Shown in pieces: positions 24,880 through 35,305 of a stretch of 40,169 bases of DNA. Source of the stretch: Alphaproteobacteria bacterium (GTDB lineage: Bacteria > Pseudomonadota > Alphaproteobacteria > JABAAW01). A program made the position numbers and the translations under genes. Numbering within the stretch: the first letter of the stretch is position 1; each line of letters starts with the position of its first letter. A model generated the notes under the pieces. That model was not told where the DNA came from. It saw nothing but the letters and a program-made list of their open reading frames with translations, and ran no database searches. The stretch covers positions 1 to 40,169 of the forward strand of contig JABABG010000114.1 in NCBI GenBank assembly GCA_014238315.1. Direction: 5' to 3'.

Positions 24880-24908
24880 ATTATATGTAGCTAGCAGACT
24901 GTTGTATA
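24880..24908 (-). promoter_or_regulatory. Candidate promoter of the amidotransferase-peptidase-transporter operon
   Basis: On the minus strand TATACA (forward 24903-24908) and a perfect TATAAT (forward 24880-24885) are 17 bp apart. The leader to the ATG at 24704 would be about 170 nt, beginning with a small GACAC/GTGTC hairpin (24851-24871) and crossing the 14 bp repeats. ACTATAC (24844-24850) and GTATAGT (24904-24910) form an inverted repeat around the -10 box and could be an operator. Confidence 0.45.
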
Positions 24909-24983
24909 GTTGAACTGGATTTTGATTTTAGTTATCTCCCAGCTTGCGAAACTTGCTCTGTGAGTGCCTCTCGTACAGCGGTT

Positions 24984-25061
24984 ATGAGCATGAGCGTTTT
25001 AGGATTAATGGCTATTATCTATAGAGCTTCTATAGAGCTGGCTATCGAGGAGGTGGATTAG
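24984..25061 (+). CDS. Possible 25-codon ORF coupled to the small lipoprotein
   Basis: ATG 24984 (or 24990) opens MSMSVLGLMAIIYRASIELA and ends with IEEVD and TAG at 25059-25061, immediately before the TTG start of the lipoprotein gene. The ribosome binding site of the lipoprotein is inside this frame, as in translationally coupled pairs. It has no strong ribosome binding site of its own. Not recognised; may be a leader peptide. Confidence 0.28.
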   Translation: MSMSVLGLMAIIYRASIELAIEEVD

Positions 25062-25247
25062 TTGCGTATTATTTTGTTGAGCGTTTTAGCGTTTTGTTTC
25101 TGTTTTTTTGCAGTAGGCTGTGGCGGTTATCAGCCCTTGAGTAGCATCGAGCCTATTTCCTCTAGCCTATGGGCTGAGTTGCAGGCTGATGAGGAAGATC
25201 GAGTGATGGTCATCTTGCCGAGCGACTCTCCTATTGCGGAACAATAA
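25062..25247 (+). CDS. Small lipoprotein of unknown function (61 aa)
   Basis: Starts at TTG 25062, which is fixed by a near-perfect ribosome binding site AGGAGGT (25048-25054) at 7 nt. Residues 1-19 are a lipoprotein signal peptide with lipobox FAVGC, Cys20 being the likely lipidated residue. The 41-residue mature part is Ser/Glu/Asp rich without a known motif. It resembles in size the LptM/YifL-type small lipoproteins but lacks their CGxKGPLYxP sequence. It converges on argG, with only 2 bp between the two stop codons. Confidence 0.72.
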   Translation: MRIILLSVLAFCFCFFAVGCGGYQPLSSIEPISSSLWAELQADEEDRVMVILPSDSPIAEQ

Positions 25248-25249
25248 AG

Positions 25250-26476
25250 TTATATTTTTTTGTGCGTTAACTGGTTTTTTTGCGCATTAGCTAGCTTCAG
25301 CCGCAATGCGCTGATTTTGATGAAGCCTTCTGCGTCTTTTTGATCGAAGACTTTATCCGCTTCGAAAGTTGCGTATTCTGGTGAATAGAGACTGTGCGGG
25401 CTATCGCGTCCTAACAAAGTTATGGAGCCTTTGTATAGCTGTAGGCGCACGCGTCCGCTTACGAATTGTTGATTGTGTTCGAACAATTTTTGCAAGGCTT
25501 CTCTTTCTGGCGAGAACCATAGTCCATTATAGATCAGTGCTGCGTATTGTGGCACGAGGCTATCGCGTAGCCGTACGAGCTCGCGGTCTAAGGTTATCGA
25601 TTCGATAGCGCGCCGTGCGAACAACCATATAGTCCCGCCTGGCGTTTCATAGACGCCGCGCGACTTCATCCCGACCTGCCGATTTTCGACGAGGTCGAGT
25701 CTTCCAACTGCATTTTCGCCACCAATTTTGTTTAGTTTTTCGAGGCACTCTCTTGCCGACATTCTTTTTTTATCGATTGCCCGAGGGTTTCCTTTTTCGA
25801 ATTCTATTTCGACGACCTTTGGCTTATCTGGTGCTTCTTGCGGCGAGCAGGTACGCGAATACACGAACTCTGGAGCAGGTTGCGCTGGGTCCTCCAAGAC
25901 TTTTCCCTCTGCGGAGATATGCAACAAGTTAGCGTCAACCGAGAAGGGAGCCTCTCCTTTTTTATCTTTAGGTATGGGTATTTGGTGAGCTTGAGCCCAC
26001 TCGAGCAGAGCCTCGCGCCCTTTGAAGTCCCATATTCGCCATGGGGCTATCACCTGCATATCTGGTTCGATTGCGCGATATGCCATCTCGAATCGAACTT
26101 GGTCGTTTCCTTTTCCGGTCGCTCCGTGCGCTATGGCATCAGCGTTGCATTGTTTAGCGAGCGTGATTTGTTTTTCTGCGATTAGAGGTCGAGCTATGGC
26201 TGTGCCTAGCAAGTATGCGCTTTCGTATAATGCGTTAGCGCGAAACATGGGAGCCACGAAGTTCTGCACGAATTCGTCGCGCAAATCCTGAATGAAGACG
26301 TTTTTAGCACCGAGTTGGTAAGCTTTTTTTTCTGCTAGTGCTGTGTCTTCACCTTGCCCGATGTCTGCTGTGTAGCATATCACTTCGGCTTGGTATTTTT
26401 CTTGTAGCCATCGCAGTATTATTGAGGTATCGAGTCCGCCAGAATAAGCAAGGACGATACGTTTAGGCTTCGGCAT
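25250..26476 (-). CDS. argG: Argininosuccinate synthase
   Basis: Joins citrulline and aspartate with ATP to form argininosuccinate, the penultimate step of arginine synthesis in the cytosol. The P-loop-like AYSGGLDTS (residues 9-17), [25 protein letters not shown] and the end of the synthase domain [11 protein letters not shown] are all present. 408 residues is the normal length. It lies 27 bp after the tolC-like gene on the same strand, so it is probably the last gene of a three-gene unit with the metallo-beta-lactamase-fold protein. A ribosome binding site is not obvious. Confidence 0.97.
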   Translation of the reverse strand: MPKPKRIVLAYSGGLDTSIILRWLQEKYQAEVICYTADIGQGEDTALAEKKAYQLGAKNVFIQDLRDEFVQNFVAPMFRANALYESAYLLGTAIARPLIAEKQITLAKQCNADAIAHGATGKGNDQVRFEMAYRAIEPDMQVIAPWRIWDFKGREALLEWAQAHQIPIPKDKKGEAPFSVDANLLHISAEGKVLEDPAQPAPEFVYSRTCSPQEAPDKPKVVEIEFEKGNPRAIDKKRMSARECLEKLNKIGGENAVGRLDLVENRQVGMKSRGVYETPGGTIWLFARRAIESITLDRELVRLRDSLVPQYAALIYNGLWFSPEREALQKLFEHNQQFVSGRVRLQLYKGSITLLGRDSPHSLYSPEYATFEADKVFDQKDAEGFIKISALRLKLANAQKNQLTHKKI

Positions 26477-26503
26477 ATTATATTTTTAGAATAACGGAGT
26501 ATT

Positions 26504-27937
26504 TCATATATTCAGGGTTGCGCGATCGAGTAGCCCAATTTCGCTCAGTAGTTCGACGTACGCGGAGATCAATCTTCTCTCTGTGTTGAGGAACTGCACC
26601 TGCGTTTTGATAAATTGCGCTTCTAAGTCGACGGCACGAGTAGGGGTTATATTATTTTGTTTTGCTTTATCCCCCTGCGCGTCTTGATCAATTACCTCGC
26701 GCATTGATGATATCAGCATAGCGTTATTGCGTCCGAAACTTTGTTGAGCAGTGTATTGTGCGCTGAGCGATACGAGATTATTCCAAACATCGGCAATTTT
26801 TTCACGATGTTTACTTGCGAATCGCCCCCTCTCTCTTTCAGCGATATTCGCTTCTGCACGAGCCGTGCTAACGAGTCCCTTCAAGCGAAAAGTATCTGCC
26901 AGTTGCCAATTTATCCGTAATCCTGCGTATGCTAGCAGCTCCTGATTTGATTGGTCGTGGAATCGTTCTGGCAAGGGGTTGTATCTATACCTCCCTTCGG
27001 CGACCATCGAGATTTTTGGCAATCCTTTAGAGCGCGCTTTCAGAATGGAGCTTGTCGAGCTCTGTGCTTTTTGCGTTTCTACTAGATATGCTGGGTTTGC
27101 GCGTTGAGCGATCTGCAGGCTTTCCTCGAACGTCCTAGGGATTAGCTCTAGCGGTAAATCGACCCTTGTTAGCTCGTCGATTTTTGGCAAGAATCGGAAG
27201 GTAGCGACGAAGTTCCCACGGCTTATGTCTAGGTTCTTACGACTTTCCAACAGCGCATTTTGCCCTTGTTGAGTAGCTTGCTGTATGTTCCACTTTTCCC
27301 AAACTGGAATAGTATCGTCGTTGCTGGCTATTTTCTGGCTTTGTTGCCGTATCATTTGTTCGCGCTGCTGTGCTCGGTGTAGCAAAGCACGGTATTGTAG
27401 GTCGATGTATCTTTTTAGAGCCTTTGCGATCAATTTTTGCTCTGCGTCTCGCAGGGCTGCTCGAGCTATATTTACAGCGATTCTTTTTTCGCGCAACTCG
27501 GCTTTTCGCTCGCCACCGTCGGCTATTTTTTGTTCGAGCTCTAGCGAGACATCTGCATACGGGCTAAAGCTAGCGGTGCTTTTTGTTGCATCGTTGTTCG
27601 TACCGACTCTAGCGAATGCCCCACCACCTTCTCCACTCAGCAACATACGCGGCACTGCCTCGTATGATATAGCGGATTTTTGAGCTTTTCGCGCCTGCTT
27701 TAGTTTTTGTTGGTGGGCGAGGATATTTTCGTCTGTTTTGAGAGCGCTTGCCACAGCCCCTCTCCAATCGTAGCTCAGCGAGCTATACTTGCTACTTTGC
27801 GCCTGTGCCAAAGCTGTCGAGAGCATAGAGGCTATGAAGAATATGGTATAGAAGACAAAGCTACAGGATAGTTTATTTACTAATTGCCGCCTTGCTTTTT
27901 TGTTAGCGGTTTTTTCTGCTATGGTATTTTTTTTCAT
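26504..27937 (-). CDS. TolC-type outer-membrane efflux protein
   Basis: Forms a trimeric channel-tunnel through outer membrane and periplasm for drug efflux or type I secretion. The first 45 residues are basic and then hydrophobic (FVFYTIFFIASMLSTALAQAQ), a signal peptide with a long n-region. Two similar halves of long helices with Ala/Gln/Glu/Lys repeats follow, each containing the ALKxxExxL-type pattern and a beta segment (SFSPYADVSLELEQKIADGG; AYAGLRINWQLADTF). 477 residues fits. No periplasmic adaptor or inner-membrane pump gene is adjacent. AGGTG lies 5 nt before the ATG. It sits 26 bp after the metallo-beta-lactamase-fold gene. Confidence 0.85.
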   Translation of the reverse strand: MKKNTIAEKTANKKARRQLVNKLSCSFVFYTIFFIASMLSTALAQAQSSKYSSLSYDWRGAVASALKTDENILAHQQKLKQARKAQKSAISYEAVPRMLLSGEGGGAFARVGTNNDATKSTASFSPYADVSLELEQKIADGGERKAELREKRIAVNIARAALRDAEQKLIAKALKRYIDLQYRALLHRAQQREQMIRQQSQKIASNDDTIPVWEKWNIQQATQQGQNALLESRKNLDISRGNFVATFRFLPKIDELTRVDLPLELIPRTFEESLQIAQRANPAYLVETQKAQSSTSSILKARSKGLPKISMVAEGRYRYNPLPERFHDQSNQELLAYAGLRINWQLADTFRLKGLVSTARAEANIAERERGRFASKHREKIADVWNNLVSLSAQYTAQQSFGRNNAMLISSMREVIDQDAQGDKAKQNNITPTRAVDLEAQFIKTQVQFLNTERRLISAYVELLSEIGLLDRATLNI

Positions 27938-27963
27938 AGTTCACCTATTACTATTTTTCGCTA

Positions 27964-28785
27964 TCAGTCGAGCTTGATGACTTGTCCTTCGCGAGCTGCG
28001 AATGCTACGGGCCATTCTTTTTGAGCTGCGGCTTCGATAGCTTTCATTGCCTCGTCTTCGTGCGAAGTGTCGTGGTGGAATAGAGCGAGCCTTTTTACAT
28101 TTGCCTTGCGGCATAGCTTTATGCCTTGTTGCCAAGTTGAATGCCCCCACCCGATGTGTTTTTTGTATTCTTCGTCGGTGTAGGTAGCGTCGTAGATTAC
28201 CAGATTACTTTCTTTGATGAGCTCTAGTATTTCTTCGTCGAGTTGTCCTTCCCTATGCTCTGTGTCTGTTACATAACATAGAGCCTGTCCTGCGTAATCG
28301 ATTCGATAAGCAGTAGCCCCGTTAGGATGGTTTAGAGGAATAGTTCTTACGGCTATGTCGGAGTTCAGGGTAAAGTTATCCCCTGGCTTGAAATCTGTGA
28401 ATGTTTTCTGTGATACGAGCGCGGATATAGGGATAGGGAAGTAAGGAGCTTTCATTTCAGCCGCCAAGACTTTTTCGATCCCGCCGTATTTTTGTAACCC
28501 CGCTGCCTTTATGTGCAGGGTAGCGTTTTTGTCGAAAGCGGCAGGGAAGAATGGGAATCCCTGCACATGGTCCCAATGAACATGGGAGAACAAGATGTAT
28601 GCGTTGTTTACCTTCCGCTCTCGCATCCTATCGCTAGCCCTTCTTATGCCAGTGCCTGCATCGAGTATGATGAGATGCTCTCCACACCAAACTTCGACGC
28701 AAGACGTATTACCGCCGAATTGCATGAAATTCGGAGAACAAATGGGAAGGCTACCCCTTACACCTCGAAATATTACTTCGAACAT
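27964..28785 (-). CDS. Metallo-beta-lactamase-fold hydrolase
   Basis: A cytosolic metal-dependent hydrolase. Metal ligands are in HVHWDH (His68, His70, Asp72, His73), in VTDTEH and in the C-terminal LFHHD. The block IYDATYTDEEYKKHIGWGHSTWQQG is typical of a bacterial subgroup often fused or adjacent to cyclic-nucleotide or signalling domains, which may be phosphodiesterases; the substrate cannot be told here. 273 residues, no signal peptide. It is the first gene of a probable unit with the tolC-like gene and argG and is divergent from the GT41 gene. Confidence 0.85.
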   Translation of the reverse strand: MFEVIFRGVRGSLPICSPNFMQFGGNTSCVEVWCGEHLIILDAGTGIRRASDRMRERKVNNAYILFSHVHWDHVQGFPFFPAAFDKNATLHIKAAGLQKYGGIEKVLAAEMKAPYFPIPISALVSQKTFTDFKPGDNFTLNSDIAVRTIPLNHPNGATAYRIDYAGQALCYVTDTEHREGQLDEEILELIKESNLVIYDATYTDEEYKKHIGWGHSTWQQGIKLCRKANVKRLALFHHDTSHEDEAMKAIEAAAQKEWPVAFAAREGQVIKLD

Positions 28786-29008
28786 AGGAATACTGTCCTT
28801 GTCGTTTTAACTACACTTTTGCGCATTTTGCTTCTGCTTGTGCGTGGGTAGTTAGGTCGTAGACTGCATATTATTGTATTGCATTTTTATTTTCTGTCAA
28901 CGAATACTTTAATAAATGTTTTCTTTCAAAGAATATGCCTAAGGCTACCGTATTTGGCTTTTTTTTTGCATTTTACAATTTAGATTTTTTTAAGGATTAC
29001 GCATTACC

Positions 29009-31036
29009 ATGGAAATTTCATTACGCGTTGCTCGTTTTCACGATTTTTTATCGAATGGCAATCGTAACCTTGCGCTTTTAGAAATAGCTCAAGGTCAAGA
29101 AGAGGAACCATCGGCGGCTAGCGTTTGGCTTTTTTTGACTGGTTTATTTTTCTTGGGAGAGGGTTTTGGCGGTCGCGCTTTGCGCTCGATGGAGGAAGCC
29201 TTTCGCCTTGAGCCGCAATCCCGCGAGTTTCTCTACGGAATAGCGATGGCGAATAGCTCGTTGGGCTTTTACCAAGAAGTATTATTTTGTGCGAAGATTA
29301 GCTCCACTACTCGCGAGATTGCGCTTGAGAAGGGTTGGGGAGATATACTCACGCCGAGCATGCGTAGCGTCGATCATCTATTGATGGCAGTTGACGAGAA
29401 CGCGGTTCTTTTGCGCATCCGCGATTCTGCCTCGCGCGGCAGCCACTTGCTAGCTGCTCGTATAGCTGAGGATGGTCTTTTAGCATTCGAGCATAACCAT
29501 GCTTGGCGTCGAGCAGCGATCAGGTATTATTTGTTAGCGAACCGTCCTTTTTCTGCGGTGGGTCTTTTGGCTTCTTTTGCTAGTCGTACGGACTTGTCTG
29601 TTGCGGACCAAGCTTTAGCTGGCGATGTTTTTGCTAAACTAGGGCGTATTGATGACAGCCTTGTATGGTTATCGAACGCCGCCTTGCGTTCTAGCGAGGA
29701 GCAGTCGGTGCTCGATACCTTCGTGCGCATTTTTTCTTTCTCCCGCCCGCCTTTACCACAAGCTTTGCTCTCTATGCGTGATCAGGTTGTCGAAGGTCTC
29801 TCTGAGCGTAGTCGTGCTAGAGGTAGCAAGATGCGTGTTGGCAATCGCCTTCGCATTGGTATTGTCTCGTCCGACTTACACGTTGGCGGTCTTATAGAGC
29901 GCGTAGCGTTGTTATTGGAAATGTTCAACAAGAGCAATGTAGAGTTTTTTCTCTACATTGATTCAAATTATCAGGATTCGTTGACGGAGCGATTTTTGGC
30001 TCTTTCGAAGGATCATTATGTAACGCATGGTCTGGACGACAAGACTTTGGCGCATATTTTACGCGAGGATGAAATTGATATTTTTCTAGAACTAGATTCG
30101 TTCGGTATTTACCGTCGTCCGAATGTTGCGCGTTTGAAGCCCGCTTCTTTGCACGTTGTAGCCTTTGGCGACCCGCAAGATGCGCAACGTTGGGGTTACG
30201 ATGCGGTTTTGAGCGATAGATTTTTATCACCGCTACCCACGCTAACTTTGGCTTCGAGCAAAAAAGGCATGGCTACCAGCGGGGTTGCAGGCGAAGTTAT
30301 CAAAGAAGAGGCTATCGATCTTACTACGCCTTGTCCTATTTTACGCCCTCCTGCTGGATTTTTACAGGTTGAAGATATATTTAGAGTTCAGCCTCTATCC
30401 ATTTCCCGTCGCCGTCTTCTACGCGTTGGCATTTCCGCTCCTTACGCTTTTTTTGATACAGACACTCGCGCTCTTCTTGTTCGCTGTCTTGTTGAGGTCC
30501 CGCGCTTTGAGCTAATTTTGGATAGCGATTCTATAGGGGGCGAACAAGCTGCAGCCTCCTTGCTATCCGAGCTTGAGCGGGCATTGACGGAGTCAGAACA
30601 AAGCCGTATTCGCGTTCTACCCGAACATTCCAGTTATGTGAATTTTCTTTCACAAATAGATATTTTTTTGGATGCAAGCTACCCTCGTTCGGCTTATATG
30701 TTTTGGCAAGCCTTGCGTCATGGCATTGCGTCTTTAACCTTGTCTGGCGATGCCATTCTTGCACGTTCGAGTTTATCCATTGCCCATCAAATGTCTTTTG
30801 CGGAGTTTTGTGTTTGTGATGATGAGGATCATTTGCTATCGCGTCTCCGCTCTCTTTGTTTAGCCCCCTCGCAACTTCGTTGCTTTCGTCAGGCTTTGCG
30901 TCGTAAGAAGCAGCCCCGCGTTCAGCAGCGGCTATCTGCCGAGAAGGCTTTGTCTTTTATCGAGACTTTACTCGAAGGAGTTAGCGTTTTGGGTAGAAGA
31001 GGTCGTTATGTATCTCCGCATCTGGAATTGAATTGA
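29009..31036 (+). CDS. TPR protein with GT41 (SPINDLY/O-GlcNAc-transferase-like) glycosyltransferase domain
   Basis: A soluble protein glycosyltransferase. Residues 1-270 are helical repeats of the TPR/Sel1 kind (for example MEEAFRLEPQSREFLYGIAM, LAGDVFAKLGRIDDSLVWLSNAAL). The C-terminal 390 residues follow the GT41 pattern: RLRIGIVSSDLHVGG (281-294), DEIDIFLELDSF, LKPASLHVVAFGDPQDAQRWGYDAVLSD, RVLPEHSSYVNFLSQIDIFLDASYPRSA and a donor-binding ending GIASLTLSGDAILARSSLSIAHQM. In this family the TPR part binds the acceptor. The architecture is also that of Caulobacter FlmG, which I recall as a flagellin glycosyltransferase. It is followed by a Maf/DUF115 gene with overlapping stop and start. 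A ribosome binding site is weak (AAGGA, 12 nt from ATG). Confidence 0.82.
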   Translation: MEISLRVARFHDFLSNGNRNLALLEIAQGQEEEPSAASVWLFLTGLFFLGEGFGGRALRSMEEAFRLEPQSREFLYGIAMANSSLGFYQEVLFCAKISSTTREIALEKGWGDILTPSMRSVDHLLMAVDENAVLLRIRDSASRGSHLLAARIAEDGLLAFEHNHAWRRAAIRYYLLANRPFSAVGLLASFASRTDLSVADQALAGDVFAKLGRIDDSLVWLSNAALRSSEEQSVLDTFVRIFSFSRPPLPQALLSMRDQVVEGLSERSRARGSKMRVGNRLRIGIVSSDLHVGGLIERVALLLEMFNKSNVEFFLYIDSNYQDSLTERFLALSKDHYVTHGLDDKTLAHILREDEIDIFLELDSFGIYRRPNVARLKPASLHVVAFGDPQDAQRWGYDAVLSDRFLSPLPTLTLASSKKGMATSGVAGEVIKEEAIDLTTPCPILRPPAGFLQVEDIFRVQPLSISRRRLLRVGISAPYAFFDTDTRALLVRCLVEVPRFELILDSDSIGGEQAAASLLSELERALTESEQSRIRVLPEHSSYVNFLSQIDIFLDASYPRSAYMFWQALRHGIASLTLSGDAILARSSLSIAHQMSFAEFCVCDDEDHLLSRLRSLCLAPSQLRCFRQALRRKKQPRVQQRLSAEKALSFIETLLEGVSVLGRRGRYVSPHLELN

Positions 31037-33162
31037 TGACGAGCTTACCTTCTCCTTCTCCTTCGACGTCGACGTCACTTTTTGCATCTAAGGCTAGCAA
31101 CGCCCGAATGTTGCGCAACATAGGATGGCTTAGCAAGGATCACCCTGCTCTTGCTCAGGTGCTTGAGCGTCCGTTACAGCACCGTTTTTACAAACCTATA
31201 ATAGACCGAGGTCGCATTATCAATCTAGAGACTGGCGGCACTAGGCTTTACGATATTGATGCTCGCGAGCATGCGAGCAATGAGTTGAAATCTTATTTTT
31301 CGAGCGGCCCAAGGTATATCGGTCCCCCATCCACCCTTGCCCATTGTTCATCTGTAGATTCTATGGGTCGTCAAGATATGGGTTTTAAGCGAGATTTAGA
31401 TTCTGTTTTTTTGCGCGACCACCGCCTGCACCCCAAGTTGCGCGATGTATTTAGCAAGGATCGTTCTTTATTAGTCATCTTTGGTCTTGGATTAGGTTAC
31501 CACATTGCGCCGCTTATCAGGCGTTTGCGTCCTTGCAATGTCTGCATAATTGAGACTCGTCAAGAGAGTTTATATTTTTCTTCTAGCTTGCACGATTTCT
31601 CTCGCTGGCATAGTTTATGCGAAGCTCGGAATGGTAGCTTATACTTTATATTAGAGAATGACGTTGAGGGATTAGAGTCATCATTCATTAATTTTTTATT
31701 TAATAAAGTATATTTTTTTACGGATAGTTTTTTTTGTTACTCTCATGCGGCGATTTCCGCTACATTGGGACGCCTTTCCTCACGCATTAAGAGCATTATT
31801 AACATCTCTGCTGTCAACATGGGTTATTTTGAGGATCAAGTCCGCATGTTAAAAAACAGCAGACAGAATATTTCTCTTTCGAGCAGTACGCCTATTTTAC
31901 AAGACCCCACGCGTTTGCGTCCGAAGCGCGAGATATTGATTATTGCGAACGGTCCTTCTTTAGACGATTCCTTATCTTATTTGTCTCGCCTTTGCGTTGG
32001 TCGAGTAGTTTTTTCATGCGGCTCTGCGCTTTACACTTTGTTGAAGAATGGCATAGTTCCGGACTACCACTGTGAGATTGAGAACATTTTTCCCAAGTTT
32101 AACCATATAACCAAGGCGATAGAGGATGGTTATTGTTTAGACGATATAATTCTTTTTGCCTCCGTGACTGTACAGACGGATATTGTTTCGGAGTTTAAGA
32201 AACGCGTTTTATTTTTACGCCCTTTGACCCCATTTAGCTATTTAGTCGAACTTGATAGTCTTGATAGTGTTTCGCCTATGGTTGCTAACACGGCTTTATC
32301 TTGTGCGACCACTTTGGGTTTTACGAAGTATTATTTTTTGGGTGTAGATGCGGGTTACAAGGGCGAGCGTAGCCATCACGCTAAGGACGCGGTACACTTT
32401 ATTTATAAGGACTTTGCGGCTCAGCAAGAGAAGCAAATGGCTGATAGCACTTTACTTTTTCGCGGTAATTTTGGAGGCTATGTTAGATCGCAAAGTCTCT
32501 TTTTACTATCGAAGCATATTTTAGAGGCGGAGGTACGAAACCATCCTCGGCATCGCTTCTACAATTGTAGTGATGGAACGAAGTTTAAGGGAGTTATTCC
32601 TCTTTTGCCGACCTTGATAGAGCCTCTCCCTGACTCTGCCCCTGCCCCTTCCTCTAGCGACAGCGAAGACGAGGCGCGATTGTATAACCTCTGCCCGAAG
32701 ATTTCTCCTGCCGACGATAGTATTTTGTTAAGGCTAGAGGAGGCGGATGTGCAGCGTAAATTTTTTGCGGATAGTTTATTAGAGATTCTCACGCGTATTT
32801 CGTCGGTCGATTCGATAGCTGACTTGCAAGATATACATAACTCGTTAAGATTACTTCTTTTTCGTTCAAAAGAAGCTTCGGTTGCAAATAATTATAAGAA
32901 CGAGGAAGTGTATGATTTTTGCGCAAGTTTTTATCAAGGCACTATTTTTATTTTTTTTAGTCAGATTTATAATTATTTTATTAAGATGTCAAATAAGCGC
33001 TGGAGTCGCTTACGCGTTGGTATTGCCGTTCACCTCGAACGCCGATTGAGGCAGATGGATAAAGATTTACAAGATTTATTCTCGAGTTCGCGAGCGCACT
33101 TCATGTCGGCTAGAGAGTTTTTGCAAGAAACAGATTCTAATATAAATTCTAATATAAATTAA
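31036..33162 (+). CDS. Maf-type (motility accessory factor, DUF115/MptE-like) glycosyltransferase
   Basis: A probable flagellin O-glycosyltransferase of the Maf group, which transfers nonulosonic acids to Ser/Thr of flagellin. The central domain is the MptE-like fold: ILIIANGPSLDDS (about residues 300-312), GRVVFSCGSALYTLLKNGIVPDYHCEIEN, and TLGFTKYYFLGVDAGYKGERSHHAKDA. A preceding domain has RSLLVIFGLGLGYHIAPLI. The N-terminus is a Ser/Pro/Thr low-complexity tail encoded by repeated CTCCTT and CGACGT, and the C-terminus ends in SNINSNIN from a 15 bp duplication. ATG 31036 overlaps the GT41 stop (TGATG); a TTG at 31033 is in frame. No flagellar or sugar-synthesis gene is in the window, so a target other than flagellin is possible. 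Confidence 0.82.
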   Translation: MTSLPSPSPSTSTSLFASKASNARMLRNIGWLSKDHPALAQVLERPLQHRFYKPIIDRGRIINLETGGTRLYDIDAREHASNELKSYFSSGPRYIGPPSTLAHCSSVDSMGRQDMGFKRDLDSVFLRDHRLHPKLRDVFSKDRSLLVIFGLGLGYHIAPLIRRLRPCNVCIIETRQESLYFSSSLHDFSRWHSLCEARNGSLYFILENDVEGLESSFINFLFNKVYFFTDSFFCYSHAAISATLGRLSSRIKSIINISAVNMGYFEDQVRMLKNSRQNISLSSSTPILQDPTRLRPKREILIIANGPSLDDSLSYLSRLCVGRVVFSCGSALYTLLKNGIVPDYHCEIENIFPKFNHITKAIEDGYCLDDIILFASVTVQTDIVSEFKKRVLFLRPLTPFSYLVELDSLDSVSPMVANTALSCATTLGFTKYYFLGVDAGYKGERSHHAKDAVHFIYKDFAAQQEKQMADSTLLFRGNFGGYVRSQSLFLLSKHILEAEVRNHPRHRFYNCSDGTKFKGVIPLLPTLIEPLPDSAPAPSSSDSEDEARLYNLCPKISPADDSILLRLEEADVQRKFFADSLLEILTRISSVDSIADLQDIHNSLRLLLFRSKEASVANNYKNEEVYDFCASFYQGTIFIFFSQIYNYFIKMSNKRWSRLRVGIAVHLERRLRQMDKDLQDLFSSSRAHFMSAREFLQETDSNINSNIN

Positions 33163-33262
33163 TTTATTGATTAAATAGATAATTATTTATTTATTAATTA
33201 AATATGTATAGCCATAAATATAATATTAATTTATCTATATTATCCTTTATAATTGTCAAACG

Positions 33263-33676
33263 TCAGGCATAAGGTATGTTTTGCAGGTTATAGTGTTTTT
33301 GTCGTAGCACGGCTAGCTGCAGGCTACTTTCTTCGTCAAGATTTGTACCTTTTGCTTCGATTTTTTTGATTTTTTCTAGAGTAGTATGATCGTCTGTGCG
33401 CTTTAGGTCGAAGACTTCTGGCACCAGCAGTGTTACTTTTCTATCGTCAACCCAAGCTGTTCCGCTTGCTACGAAATATCTTTCTGTTGCGTTTAGCATT
33501 TCGTCGAAGATGCATATTACGCCTGGTCGCAATGCGCACAGCATTGGAGCTATGCGCGCCATCACGCCGAGGTCTCCCTCTTGGCTTGGCACGACGACGA
33601 GTGTTACTTCTTTAGCCAAGAAGGGTTTTTCTGGCGTTAGAATTTCTAGCGAAATAGTCTCGTGTTGCTCTGGCAT
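33263..33676 (-). CDS. atpC: ATP synthase epsilon subunit
   Basis: The epsilon subunit of the F1 central stalk, which links rotation to catalysis and restrains ATP hydrolysis. The N-terminal beta domain shows ISLEILTPEKP and VVVPSQEGDLGVMARIAPMLCALRPG. A longer charged C-terminal helix region (about 85-137) carries the helical hairpin. 137 residues is normal. It is the last gene of the atp operon, 21 bp after atpD. Downstream lies 100 bp of very AT-rich DNA with only an AU-rich stem (ATAATAT/ATATTAT), no convincing terminator. Confidence 0.96.
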   Translation of the reverse strand: MPEQHETISLEILTPEKPFLAKEVTLVVVPSQEGDLGVMARIAPMLCALRPGVICIFDEMLNATERYFVASGTAWVDDRKVTLLVPEVFDLKRTDDHTTLEKIKKIEAKGTNLDEESSLQLAVLRQKHYNLQNIPYA

Positions 33677-33697
33677 ATTATTTTTTATCGAGCATTT

Positions 33698-35224
<1,527 letters not shown>

Positions 35225-35249
35225 TTATTGTTTTACAGTTTATTTCAAA

Positions 35250-35277
35250 CAGACAAGTCTGTAGGCAGACAAGTCTG
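35250..35277. repeat. Two copies of a 16 bp unit containing an inverted repeat, between atpG and atpD
   Basis: CAGACAAGTCTG occurs at 35250-35261 and 35266-35277; each copy is an inverted repeat (CAGAC and GTCTG around AA), extended by one pair on each side. GCAAGCAG also recurs at 35277-35284 and 35293-35300. In the atp mRNA the two copies could pair with each other as a longer stem before atpD. Confidence 0.8.
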
Positions 35278-35305
35278 CAAGCAGCCTCGCCCGCAAGCAG
35301 TTGAT

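Larger units (their letters stand above)
24705..25061. other. Intergenic region between the amidotransferase operon and the lipoprotein gene
   Basis: It holds the 14 bp tandem array, the candidate minus-strand promoter with an inverted repeat around it, the possible small ORF and the lipoprotein ribosome binding site. A pair of direct repeats CTATAGAG stands at 25019-25037. No tRNA-like fold or remnant gene was recognised. Confidence 0.5.

Noticed and set aside
24841-24910. Small structured RNA gene in the gap before the amidotransferase operon
   Set aside because: The inverted repeats fit an operator and a leader hairpin of the minus-strand operon; no separate promoter-terminator pair was found, and the hairpin at 24794-24820 lies on the wrong side for a plus-strand RNA.
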